Assembly: GCA_028023455.1 (NCBI GenBank)
Contig: JAQFVV010012573.1
Coordinates: 742,001-806,000 of the forward strand
Reading direction: 5' to 3'
DNA: 64,000 nucleotides
Source of the DNA: Epiperipatus broadwayi
Lineage: Eukaryota > Onychophora > Udeonychophora > Euonychophora > Peripatidae
Both the position numbers and the translations under genes were made by a program. Of this stretch, positions 35,166 through 46,720 are shown piece by piece (positions within the stretch are counted from its first letter, which is position 1; each line of letters opens with the position of its first letter). The notes below the pieces were generated by a model. The model was not told the origin of the DNA. It saw only the letters and a list, made by a program, of their open reading frames with translations, and did not search any database.

Positions 35166-36225
35166 CGACCTTACATTTAAAATGCAATGTAAACATTCAA
35201 AACTGATAAAAGTCTCCGAGTAAAGCCATAAATAAATCTGTTCTTTTATTTTTATAAACCAAATATGAACCACGAATCGAAAATATTAAAAGCAATGTAT
35301 ATTTTCACTCACTCCGTCTAACACACACTCAAGAAGAATATATAAGACGTACAACATTTGATGAATCATCTTAATAAAATCATAATTGAGCTATATTCGT
35401 AAAATATTTTTGTTATTGATATAAAATGCCATTTTCTTGATATCGATAATTTTTTATGACTTATAGTCTAAAATTGTTGGTAAAAGAATTGCATGATTGC
35501 ATTATAATTTTCAGAGAAGGGAATTAAGAAATAACTTTTGCTATTACTTGCCAAGTTTTTTTAAACATTGTTTATTACATCACCTCATATAATATATAAA
35601 TTTCTGAGTATTGGAAATGAAATTGAAGTTGCGAGAAATTTTATTTTATTTTTGTACATATAAGAGTTTGAACAAATTAATTAACAATGTAAAGATAAAT
35701 GAACTAAAATGATCGACTAACATCATTAAGAATCGACCTACCCATATCACTTTTAAAGAAAAATAATGACAATTTAAGAACAATTCAATTCTGTACTGAA
35801 AGGCAAAAACAAAAAAAACAAACAAACCAGCAAACAACATGTCAGAATTTTCTAATGACGAAAAAGAACGAACATAGGTTTGGTAACAGGTATTGTTGAA
35901 GTAATTCACGAAAAGCAAATAGAAAAAATAAATCATTACAGAAGCTGATGTATTGCGCAGAAAAAACACATGATGAATCAAATAGTCAATAGCTTTCAAA
36001 TAAATAAACAATATATTTTTTAAATATTATTTAAAGTTGAAGTATTTTAATTTGTTAACCATGAGTAGGTTTGGTAAATAAAATTAAATAATATAAGGTT
36101 ATAGTTTTTTTTTAAAAATATATAAATATAATAGATATTAAAAAATACAAAACTGGATTTAAAATTAGTTATAGCACAGTTTCATATCAAAGAGTAAAGA
36201 AAAGTGAGATAATGTCTAATAGGTA
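35166..36225. other. Anonymous A+T-rich sequence
   Basis: A 121-residue minus-strand open frame at 35646-36011 is rich in Phe, Tyr and Leu, as expected for A+T-rich chance frames, and shows no domain. Nothing else recognised. Confidence 0.35.
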
Positions 36226-36900
36226 AGATATTATGCTTTGAATTTGTAGATTATAAAAAGAGACTTGATTCTGTAAACATAGATAATTACATCTTTAGAA
36301 CATGAAATTATAAGTTTAAATATTGTCAAATATTGAAGAATATTTATAAAAATGCTAAACCAGTAATTGAAGGACAAGAATTTAACTACGTTAAAAATGT
36401 TTAATAGAATGATTTCATCTTTCCAAAATTTTGCGAATTAAAATGACAAGTTAAGAAAATAGAGATATTTATTTCATAAATAATGCTTCAGAGCATTTAG
36501 GGGGTGTCAAAAGAGATATCTGATGAAAACTTCAAAGATAAATATTAAAAAAAAAAAAAACAATCTAAAGTTATATTCCATAGCTTTTCAAAAAAGGAGA
36601 TAATCAAGATTGGTATTTAATAAATTAGAAAAAGTTATCAACTACAAATAAATATTTTGATAACACTGATAAAAACATAATAGTTGAAATTAGCTATTAA
36701 TTAAACTCAAATGCTTTTGGTAAAAATAATTTAATAGAAAAAAAAAATGCTTATGTGCTTAAAAAAAGTTTTTTTAGATAATGTATTTTATTTATATATG
36801 TGAAATTTGGATTATTTAGATCACACAAATATATATGAAGAAATATATTTTAGTATTATCAAAGAAACAAAAATGATATATATGGACGAGAAGGTAACGA
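36226..36900 (+). pseudogene. RTE-like LINE relic, RT fragment
   Basis: The plus-strand frame 36240-36402 reads 'EFVDYKKRLDSVN', matching the 'Fid..kAFDsv' RT box, followed by 'YCQILKNIYKNAKPVIEGQE', matching '...il..iY.n..a.v......'. Farther on, 36655-36900 has remains compatible with the thumb region but no clear motif. It is in the same orientation as, and resembles, the 25.6-27.1 kb relic. Broken by stops; no function expected. Confidence 0.6.
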
Positions 36901-39820
36901 AGAGATAGCACTATTATTTAGTCCAAGACTGCTTATTTTTTTAGATAATTAATTATTCAGTAATATTATAAAGAAATTTATAAACATTTGAAATTATGAA
37001 ATAGTAGCAATAGTGGCTTTATTAAATGCTTCAATTCTGATACTGTATAAATAAATAGTTTTGAATTAAACAGATAACTACATAGATGTCTCTGAACATT
37101 ACTTTAACAATATTTTTAACATTAATCCCTGTTGTAGGATTTGATAAAAAATATTTAAGCCCTAAAGAAACCCTTTTCTAAAGCCATTATTTTCCAGCTG
37201 TTTAAAGATTTTTTATTGTTGAACATCATAAAACTGATATTTTGATTTATATCTTAAACTAATGATACTTAATTGCCTTTTTTAAAAAAAAAATAAAAAA
37301 ATCTTACAAATGTCTTACAATTGATAGAGAAATATGTAAAAGGATGGCAATTACTATAAGAGAATATAGACTAGAGTAATATTTTTCAAGACAATATTTA
37401 ATGTGGGTACTGAAATTAAGAATGGAAACATTTTTTTCAAATATGAAACATAATATTCTACAAAATTTGAAATAATTTCGGTATGAATAATGTTGCTGAA
37501 TAGTTTTACCAACCACTGCTTATTTTTTAAGATTCAACATTAAAAGAAAATCTGGAAGTACATTACATATTTATAGACTTTATTTCTAATTTAAGACAGT
37601 CAAGGGTAAGCTTATATTTATCAATATCTAGGAGTTTATTGTGTTGAGATTAGAGAAACATTTTGGAAGAAAAGTTTATAATTCTCCTTTAATAATATTT
37701 GTCCAATTCTCTCAATCATGATTTTAGAATTTTGGTATTCAGTAAAAAGCAATCTAATTGATCCTAACAAAGTAAATTCTTTAAAAGTTGTTTCTACATC
37801 ACCAACCCTACATAAAATGAGATATTTTGATTATAAAGTTTTTTTTTCATAACCTAATTTCATCTTTTTTTTTTAATGTCATAAAAAGTTTTCTGGATGA
37901 TGATAGACAAATATCAAAAAAATACTACTGGTTTTGTTACAATTTGGAAAGAATTGTTTGATATTCTTTAGAAATTGACCCTTTAACAATTATTGACATG
38001 AGTTTGTAAATATTTTAACAGCAAAAAAGGTTTAATTAATATTTCTCTTAAATTATGAGGATTCTTTATATTCTTATTAAGATATTTTATACCTTAATTT
38101 CAATCATTCTTTCTTAAATTTCATCTTAAAGCTGAATAGCTTTCAACAAAGAAATATAAATTCAAAGAGTGATAAAATTTGATTTATGTTGAAGTATGGG
38201 GGAAAAAATGACAATCAATTGATAAATAATTTTTTGCTGAAATAAAGCATCAATGCTTGACCCTGTTATTTTTCTGCCTAAACAAAGATTCCTCCTTGCT
38301 TGCTAATATAAATTATGTGTTTTTCATCTACTTTAATGTTAAAAAAATTGATTTAATTTTAGTTTTATATTTTAAAGGTTAATATGACAGCTTAAACCCC
38401 CTATAAAGATGTAAAAAATAATAGAAGAAGAAGGTAAAGACAGTTTGTATTTGAAAGTTTGTAAACAAATTAATCCAATGGTTATTGCTATACTAGATGA
38501 TTTGAAATAAAGGTAGATGAACTAATTTAGAATACATAGGGGCAACAACCAATGTGAAAACAGAGATTTTGAGAAGATGTTTAGCACTAAAGAAGTATTG
38601 AGCTTTAAGTACAATTTTAATAATGTTGATAGTATGATTAATTTGTAAAGAATATATATTTTGATATGTGTTCTTAATGTTTATTTAGATATCCTAGTTA
38701 AAAGAAGATCACTCTGTACTTAATGGTTACCAGTATCCCAACTTGTTTTTTAATTTTTAGAGCCTAGGGTCCTTATATTTGAGGTGTGGTATGGTTAACA
38801 TTCATTATATCCTCATAGTTTAAGTTGCCAGTCTTATAATTAAAATTGACATAAAATGTTCAATTTTTTTGTATAGGTTTTCATTTTGTATGCTAACACA
38901 TCCACTCTCTATTGACATCATTGAAAGGTTGTTATGTGTTAGTTCAGTTGTGATGAAAGTCATTGGCACAAACAAATGTCTACATAAAGACTGAATTAAA
39001 CATATTTACAATCTTCTAAAAAGGAAATAAATTAATTTTATAAGTGAATATTAGATAATATTCTGATGAGGAGAAAGTTATCAGTCAAAATGTTGGTTTT
39101 GCTGCTAATTTTATGATTTAAATTATGCTGTGATGCCATGAAAGAATGCTGAAATGAGTAATGGATTATTTGGTGAAAGTAACATGTACTCATGACTTAC
39201 TGTCCATCTTTAATTTTTGCCAAAGTGAATGTAAATAGTATTTTTGTTCAAAATAAAATGATTAAAATTGGGAATGCATGGCATCCTGCTCTAACAAAAA
39301 CTCTGCACAGATAGCCATAGTATGATACATTATGTCGACAGTTCAGAAAAACAATAGTAGAATTTTGTTCAGAAAAAAAAATTTCATTTCTAATAGAATG
39401 TGGTTTAAGAAAAGAAACTTTGATTCGCCACAGTAATGCTAAGATACAATATTTTGTAAATGGTTAGAATAGTGTAGTTAAATATTTTTATATTACTTTT
39501 TTTTTGTTTGGTTACTACTTGTAATCACTTTAGATTGTTAAAAGTTTATTTGTTGGAAGATCTTTTTTTTGCAAAAAAACAAAAAACAAAACATGTTTGT
39601 TTCATTTCCACTAAATAAAGTTATAGGTGGCTATTTTTCAAAATAAATCCTTATAAGTTTAGATGGTGAAAGATAATTTTTCACAAAAACATAAATGCAT
39701 GTCTTGTATCATTTCCAGTAAATAAAATTATAGGTTGTCATTTTTCCAATAATCTCTCTCTAAAGGTTATTTTCTGAGATTGCAAAATTAGAAACTTATT
39801 GCTGGATTAATTCATATGTT
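36901..39820. other. Anonymous A+T-rich sequence with a short tandem repeat
   Basis: No gene recognised. Two units about 110 bases apart (near 39590-39650 and 39700-39755) share 'catttcca(c/g)taaataaa' and 'ttataggt(g/t)g(c/t)(t/c)attttt'. Confidence 0.4.
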
Positions 39821-39839
39821 AAATCTCATAAATAACATA

Positions 39840-40020
39840 AGTAACCATTGGTGTAATCAAAAGGATGAAATAGATATTGGTTGAATGTATTACTAATCGC
39901 AATAGGTTGATATTTGAAGTCTTTAAACTAGATTCCAAGAGGTTATAAGAGATTAAGAAAAAAAAGATGAATGGATAAGAGAAAAGTAATGGATGGGAAA
40001 AACAGGCAGAAATATTTATC
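39840..40020 (+). pseudogene. Possible LINE C-terminal remnant
   Basis: The plus strand reads 'ITNRNRLIFEVFKLDSKRL' followed by a Lys-rich and Trp-containing stretch. This resembles the C-terminal end of RTE/Jockey-type LINE proteins (r...ei..w.pr..kr.rGRP..rW) and the clearer copy at 45086-45330. Weak. Confidence 0.35.
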
Positions 40021-40139
40021 ATGCCGTAGTTTAATAAAACAATCTATTGTATTTCATAAGCTATTGTATATAGAAAATGATTACTTTATTCTCTTTTTTG
40101 AATAGATGAAAGCATCATATTTATTAGATGGTGCCTATC

Positions 40140-40185
40140 TAGATTAATGCAGTGGTAGAGTGTTTTTGTTAGATAGTAATTAAAT
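40140..40185 (+). repeat. 5' fragment of SINE family S1
   Basis: 'GATTAATGCAGTGGTAGAGT' matches the S1 head at 35134-35160 (minus strand: 'gatttactgcagtggtagagt') including the A box. The B box and body are absent, so this is a truncated copy. Confidence 0.5.
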
Positions 40186-40264
40186 ATTTCTATCTATAAT
40201 TTTGAAATATCCTGTAATGTAAATAGTAATAATATATAATCAAGAAATTGATGTATTAATAAAT

Positions 40265-40890
40265 AGTAAATGCAAAGATATCACATGATCACCATTTCTT
40301 ATGCTTGCTCATAACTGTTATTAAAATAGGCAAAACTCTCTCTATATGCATTGCCATTCAGTGCAAAACAGAGTAATCAATGGATGCCAGAAGGCTTGTG
40401 CAATATGTATATAAAGAGTTTTACCTGTTTTAATAACAGTTATAAGCAAACATAAGAAATGGAGATCATGTGATGTTTATTGGCTTAAAACCAATCCTGC
40501 CTAATAGGATAGTGGTGGTTATGGTTATTGAAGAATCGAAGACACCAAAATGTATAGGCAGTGAACTGAGTTCAGATCTGTATGACTATATAAGCTACTG
40601 AGCTTGGATTGAAAATATTATAGTGTTTTCAATTTAAGACTCATAGTTGTGTAGTTAAGTAGAGATAAAAGATGGCTGCTGGAGGGTTGCATTAGATTCT
40701 AAGATCTAGGTGCAGTGCTCTAAGATCCAAGGCTCCTCACTCATGAAGGTCAAAAGCCAGAAACTACTCTGGGGATATTGGATGAGTAGGCACTAGATGA
40801 AAATTTTATGACAAAGCCTCTGGCATCCATTGATTACTCTAGCTTGCACTGAGTGGTAATACATATATAGAGAGTTTTGCCTGTTTTAAT
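40265..40890 (+). repeat. Third copy of the A-B-A dispersed repeat
   Basis: Modules as at 1413-2517. An inverted A at about 40275-40405 is followed by a partial direct A (about 40410-40480), a full B (about 40480-40780, including 'gacaccaaaatgtat' and 'gatctgtatgactata') and a final A cut near 40890. The inverted A next to a direct A repeats the head-to-head organisation of the first locus on a smaller scale. No coding potential. Confidence 0.7.
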
Positions 40891-41103
40891 TGCAAAGATA
40901 CTTTATGAACTTGAATTTATATTATTATATCGAATTAATATAATATGTTTATTGATCAAATATATGCATATATATAAATTATTATGTTTTGGGCTAATCC
41001 GTGTGTTATTTTCCATTACATACCGATATTCCGACGAACTAGCATTTGTCATTGTCAAGGTTAACTTTAATAATTTATCTATATCATACAACCGTGAAAA
41101 CAT

Positions 41104-41200
41104 TATATATATATATTGAAGCAGTCGGATCTGAGTTCGATCCTAACTTCATGACATCTAGCCATAAGCCCACTTCAAACCCTAGTACTAACCTTAAATT
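41104..41200 (-). repeat. SINE-like repeat next to an (AT)n tract, family S3
   Basis: On the plus strand an (AT)n run is followed by 'ATTGAAGCAGTC' and a roughly 70-base body that ends 'cttcaaaccc'. The same layout occurs at 46610-46700 ('attgaagcagtc ... attcaaacccc'). On the minus strand this reads as a short body ending GACTGCTTCAAT then (AT)n, like a SINE with a simple-repeat 3' tail. The 'GGGTTTGAA' stretch may be a decayed B box. Confidence 0.45.
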
Positions 41201-41484
41201 TCCGATGCAATGGGGCTTTATATGTTTAATCTATGCTAATTTCCATAAAGAATAATTTATTTCATAAATGCATATTAAAATTAATTAGTGTCAGATTTAA
41301 ATTGATCAATTCTATTAATAAATTCATAATAGAATTATTCATGAATTTATATATTATAACTGCATGGATTGTGCATATATATTTGTAAATATTTAAATAT
41401 ATATAATTGTTTAAAAGTTTCATTGCACCGGGAATGTTTGATTTTATTTTTAAATAATTTGCTAAAGTTTTATTGATTAAAAGC

Positions 41485-41664
41485 TACATTCTTTCGATAA
41501 GCTTTCAGATTTTCCCTTTCCAAAAACAACAGTTAAAGTTTTATTAATTAGAAAAAAAGATAAGGATTTCCTAATTAAAATCATTTTCTGATTTTAAGAA
41601 TTCATTTTCTAATTAGAAAATGAATTCAAGTTAATGAGTTTGAAAGCCTTATCGAAGGAATGTA
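41485..41664. mobile_element. Small MITE with 24-bp terminal inverted repeats
   Basis: The 180-bp element starts 'TACATTCTTTCGATAAGCTT' and its right end (41640-41664) is the near-perfect reverse complement 'AAGCCTTATCGAAGGAATGT' plus A. The TA at both ends would suit a Tc1/mariner-type target duplication. It contains a perfect 30-bp palindrome at 41598-41627 (15-bp arms around AATT). Non-coding. Confidence 0.65.
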
Positions 41665-44600
41665 TCTAAAAACAACCAGTAAATCTAAAAACATTGATAA
41701 TGAAAGAAGCGCTAGCCTGAAGGCATCAGAGGACAGATATATATAGCTCTGAAAAGTTTGGAGAAAAAAAGCCATCTTTGTTGTAGAGAAGTACAGTAAA
41801 CTCTGTGCATTTTAAATAGTGTTTTGATCATGGTAAGGGGCTAAATGTCAGGAATCTGGCTATTGGTTCCTGAAGTCCTCTGAAAATCTTCAATGGAGCT
41901 GCTGAATCTTTTCCAGACAAATCATGCTGCCAAAATCAAATAAAATGCTGTTCAAGTAATCAATCAAATGGTGCCTACATTTTTACCAACTTGGACATGT
42001 AACCTAAGGATCAAGCCCAGAAGAAATGGGTAATATATTTCCATAATGAACCTTAAACTTTCTGGCCAGTTCTGAACTTTACTTTACACTCCCTTTAAGA
42101 GGTCTTTTCATTCTATAAATGTCATAATCTCTGTGTAATAATCTCTGTGTAAACTTACTTTTATTTATGCTATTATATCATAATTTTCTCAACTTCTAGT
42201 CTTTAACTTTCTCTTTTTTTACTTGGCAGTTCATTTATTATATTATATATATATATTTATGTAATTTATTAATGTTGTTACTTTAATTATATGCCAATAA
42301 TCTTTCGACTCGATAAATTCCCTTGTTCTATTTGCCTTACATAGAAATATAATATTAAATCTGAAAATAATTCTCACCCATTAGAACTAGATTTATACAG
42401 TTCTATCAATCATCGAGTCAAAAGAAATTATTAATGATTGTTATTTTTATCATTGGCTAATAATAAATTATTAGCTCCATTTTTAATCTATGCCACCGCT
42501 ATTTTCTCATTTTTTATTATTCAAATATAATCTTAAAATGTTTTTTGCAAAGGGCCAATAAAGGAATCAAATAAATATATTCTAATTCAACTTTGTTATT
42601 TTCTATTAAGATTCAGGAAGGGCACGATGATTGGGGCATAATTAATATGATTTACAAATATTTTAAAATAGTTTTACTTAAAAGCTCATTTGACTTTAAT
42701 TCATTTCATCAAGTCATCACATAGAGTATTCTATAATTGGGTTTTAGTTCTCAAATGATGACTAATAAGTCATCATCTTCAACGTTGCTGACCTAGGGCA
42801 AGCTTCTGCTCCATTAGGCTGGTCGGTGATAATATTTCTGTTATTTTAAATTATCGAGGAAGAAAGCACTTCCTCTCCTGTTCATATTAGTCAAAGGGCA
42901 TAAGATTTGTCAGATGCAAGCCGCCATAGGACTTCAATTATCGACTAGCTATCATCTTTCAATTTCATTTTATAGCTCATAATTCGTCAGCACCGTTACC
43001 TCTCTGTTCCAGTAAAGCCCGCTCTGATGCTCGTAATTCGTGATGAAGTGATTTCAATTAAAGTCCAACAAATTCTCAGTTATATTTAATTAAATAAGTT
43101 TTCCAATAAAGATTAAAGTTATGCCCTAAAATACGTATCTTGCTCTTCATGAATGGATTTGCGAATGTGAAAATAAATATCACATTCTTTCGTATAAAAT
43201 TAGAGTAATAATTTCCTTTTACTAATGAATACCTTTATCTGCCTTTTATTTCTTGTTGGGGGCATAGACATAGACTTTCAAATATTGTGTAATATTCATT
43301 GGCATATAATAAGGACCGCCACTCGTATTATAATTATAAACTTTGTTTAAGGACTAGAATTAATTAATTTAATCTTTATTTAAAATTCAAACCAAACAAA
43401 TTATTATTATTAAATATTTTCTAAATACACTTGGTTTCTTAGTTCTTAATTCTTTCATAATTATTTTAATGTTAATACTCACTGTCTGTGTTGGCAACCC
43501 GAACATATACATATGATTCAATTTAAAAATTATCTTAGTTAATTGATTATCCATTAGTGTCAGTTCAGGGGTCTCTGATCCTCACCAACCATTGAGCTAG
43601 TTTCTTGGTGCATAGCACTGTGCTGTCGATTTAGATTTCTACTAATCTGAGCTGTTGAGTTGGGTTTGAATTCAGTTTTGGTTCAGCTGAGTTTGGATTT
43701 GACTTGTAGTTTAGATGGTGGGTTTTTTGACTGGTACAATATATATATATATATATATTAGTTCCTTGGGTTAATTACATTATGCAATTTATATTCTATA
43801 GTGGTAGACTAACATAAATTGTTAAATATTTTATTTAACATTACCTTATGATGTACGTAATAATACATTAAATGTTATATTTTTCTGTTGTTGCATGAAT
43901 TTTATACATATAAAGAAATTTAGGCCAAATAATTAAGACTGTATTGAAATAGATTATGGTGAGTGAGAGAAGAAAAAATAAAATATATTTTTTTATTTCT
44001 AAATTAAAAACTAATTAATACAGTTTGAATTAAAAGTAATATCGTACACGCACAAAGTTTTACGTTTATAATTTAAAAAAAAAAAAATTACTTATTTAAA
44101 CAAATAATTGTAGTTAATTAATAAAATTTTAAAATCTAAAATGTTGGGTATAGGCGCATGTGTGTTAAAAAATATCATTTGTAGTTCTACAGCAACTGAG
44201 TACAAGTCTGGTAAACCCAAGATATCATTACTAGATGTAATCTTTTTCATCTCTTGGATATATGTCTCTCCTTATACTAAAATCAATTATCAAGTTTATC
44301 TTTCCTTCTCTAACAATTTTTGTAAGAAAAGTATATTTTTTTTCTTTTTGTTTATTTACTTTTTTTAATGGCTTAATATTAATATTTATAGAAATATGTT
44401 TATGAAGTTTATTTTAATAGCAAAAAGTTTATAAATAAGCATAAAAAAAGAGACATTTGTATGATTGCCACAAGTCAAAGTTGATTTGATGGTATGCCTA
44501 ATAATAATATTAATTTAAAATTATTGAAATCCTTAGGTAAATGTTAGTTGTTTTTTTTAAAAAAAAAACTATTTTGCAAACTAATAGTAACAAAATTGAT

Positions 44601-44734
44601 TGATTATTATGCATCTTAACATTATAAAAAGGTTATTAAAGTTTGTGACATAATTCCAAAATTGAGATGCTATAGTATACAGGAATACAAAATAATAAGT
44701 CCAAAGATTATTTAACACTTGGTTAAGTTCGATT
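41665..44734. other. Mostly single-copy-looking non-coding sequence
   Basis: No gene found. 42770-43060 is less A+T-rich with scattered CpG and could be conserved non-coding DNA. 42297-42425 has an imperfect inverted repeat ('tctttcgactcgat' near 42300 against 'atcgagtcaaaaga' near 42412). (AT)n occurs at 43739-43759. The open frame at 44141-44368 has no motif. Confidence 0.35.
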
Positions 44735-44850
44735 TTGTGCAATGGTAAAGTATCAATTCTAGAATGTGTGGTCTAGATTCAATTCTAATGCTAACACTTT
44801 CGGAGCTCGATTTTCTTATGAATTCTCTAGCAATAAAGCCATTGGTATAT
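44735..44850 (+). repeat. tRNA-derived SINE, family S1, copy 2
   Basis: A box 'TGGTAAAGTATC' (44743-44754), decayed B box 'GATTCAATTCT' (44776-44786), then the S1 body 'gctaacactttcgg' and 'TTCTTATGAATTCTCTAGCA' with 'ATAAAGCCA'. More diverged than the 35-kb copy. Confidence 0.65.
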
Positions 44851-44909
44851 ATACAGCATCCCTTAAGTTTTTCATCATGTCTTTTAATAGAAAACCTATT
44901 TAATACATG

Positions 44910-45005
44910 GTAAGTGTCACACTCTGGAGTATAAAGTCCTTGGATCGATGCTGATGCTAGTATTTCTGGACTCTAGCAATAAAGATGCAGGAACAATAAA
45001 GCCAT
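44910..45005 (+). repeat. tRNA-derived SINE, family S1, copy 3
   Basis: Starts near 'catggtaagtgtc' (A box), with a B-box-like 'cttggatcgatgct', then 'gctagtatttct' and 'ctctagcaataaagatgc'. It lies about 60 bases after copy 2 in the same orientation, so the two form a tandem pair with different degrees of decay. Confidence 0.55.
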
Positions 45006-45085
45006 ACTATTATTTTTTAAATGTACAAACAAAGAAAGTATTTTTTTAAGTATAATTATTTTGTTGGTAATAAATTTATGATATC

Positions 45086-45362
45086 GTTGAAAGAATTAAA
45101 AGACTGAAGTGGAATTGGGCTGAACAAATTGCTAGAAAAGATAATAATAGATGCACAATTGAAATCTTAAACTGGATTCCAAGAAATTTAAAAGACCCAG
45201 ATAGAGACCATGTGTGAGATTGATGGATAAAATAAGAAAGTGTGCAGGGATGATGTGGAGAAGAGAGATTAGAGATTGAAAAAGATGGATTGAACTTGGA
45301 GAGACTTTCATCCTGCAGTGGATTGATAATGGTTGACATGATGAATGATGATGATGTTGGTA
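45086..45362 (+). pseudogene. LINE 3' end with (TGA)n-type tail
   Basis: The plus-strand frame 45086-45217 reads 'VERIKRLKWNWAEQIARKDN' and continues to 'EILNWIPRNL'. This matches the C-terminal 'r.r.l.WaGHiaR..d.r....il.W.pr' block of RTE/Jockey-type LINEs; the GH pair is EQ here. A later frame near 45255-45330 includes 'WIELGETFILQWIDNG', matching the usual 'W..l.e.f..qWi' end. The coding remnant runs into 'gatgaatgatgatgatg', the simple-repeat tail typical of RTE-clade elements. 5'-truncated and inactive. Confidence 0.7.
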
Positions 45363-46609
45363 ATTGCTATTAGTAGATTTCTTCATCTTTATTAGCCATA
45401 TACTAAAAGGCAGGTGTCACATATAATCTCATCCACTTTTTAAACACATATCATGTTTTTTTAAAACTATTATTTAAATAATCATAGTTATTCCATTTTT
45501 TAACGTTATCTATCGATTTCTTTCTTTTATCCTCACAGCACACTCAATCTTCTCATTTTTTATTACTTTTTTCAATAAGTCTACATTTTAAATCTTATCT
45601 TTATAACTTGATTATTTATTATCTTGAAAATTTTCATGTCTAGAGCCTCTATAAGTTTGTTTTTTTCCGTTTTATAAACATTCAAGTATTTGCTTCATAT
45701 GAACAGTGCTACAAACGAAACATTTAACAAGTCCGTTTTTTAACTCGAATAATCTTTCACTTTCATCTTTAATGAATGACTATTTGACCGCTGACTTTTT
45801 ACATCATTTATTAACATCATTTTTTTTTTTCGTTTTTATTAGTTAAACAACTTTCTAGGTATTTTAAAATATTAAAATTGTTTTATGCTTTTTATCCAAC
45901 TATAATTTCTTAAACTCTTACTAAATTTACGCCCTGTTAATAAAATGTTGGCTGATGAATTTAACAGCAAGTTCTATTCAGTGGTAGCATCGAATTTTCA
46001 CATGAAAACACTTTTTAAAAAAGTTGAAGAAGAAAGTGGAAAAAAGATTTAGTCTAACGGCAAGTATTCTTAAAAATTGATAGTGAAGTTATAGAAGATA
46101 GAGCTAGTTTTTTTTAACCATTTATTAGAAATAAAAATCCAAATCCACAAAAGATTTATTGCAAATAACTGTAAGTAAAAATTGTAATGAAAAGTCGAAA
46201 GAATCATTAGATGCAAGGTCTTATTTTTTAAAACAAAAATCAAAATTATGCATATTATGATATTTTCTATGAATGATTATTTATATAAAATTTGAATATA
46301 AAAAAATGCTTTTATATTATGATGCTGGTGATAGAGTTAGAAATACCATGGATACGCACACAAACAACCAAATAAATAAATACTGACAGATTTGATCTGA
46401 TATTTACATGAATCATTAAAAAAAAAAAAATTGATCTCTCATATATTTGACAATTGATAATGCTTTATAGATTGTAGATACAATAAGTGATTATCAAAGA
46501 TATGGAAGGATTTTATCATTACATTAATGAAGGAGTCTAAAACATGCTAAATAAACTATAGATTATTTTATATAAAGGCTATTTGGATATTTACTAGGAA
46601 GTAAACTTG
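45363..46609. other. Anonymous A+T-rich sequence
   Basis: Nothing recognised. Confidence 0.4.
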
Positions 46610-46720
46610 TAATATATATATATATTTATTGAAGCAGTCAATCTTAGCTTAAGATTGTGCTTCATGTGTCTACCTACTAACCCGTATTCAAACCCCTATA
46701 TCCCATCCCGCTCCTTTTGT
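46610..46720 (-). repeat. SINE-like repeat next to an (AT)n tract, family S3, copy 2
   Basis: (AT)n at about 46612-46626, then 'attgaagcagtc' and the body 'agcttaagattgtgcttcat'. It aligns with 41117-41200. A third, weaker match lies at 59990-60035 ('ggcttaagattgtgcttgat'). Confidence 0.45.

Noticed and set aside
35646-36011. 121-codon minus-strand open frame
   Set aside because: Phe/Tyr/Leu-rich composition expected from A+T-rich DNA; no motif, no context.
43560-43740. Fragment of the leader of the long-LTR element
   Set aside because: Only short similarities to 49660-49800 ('gggtttgaa', 'gactgg.aca'); not enough to call.
45076-45386. Minus-strand open frames of 84-87 codons
   Set aside because: Antisense shadows of the LINE C-terminal remnant on the plus strand.
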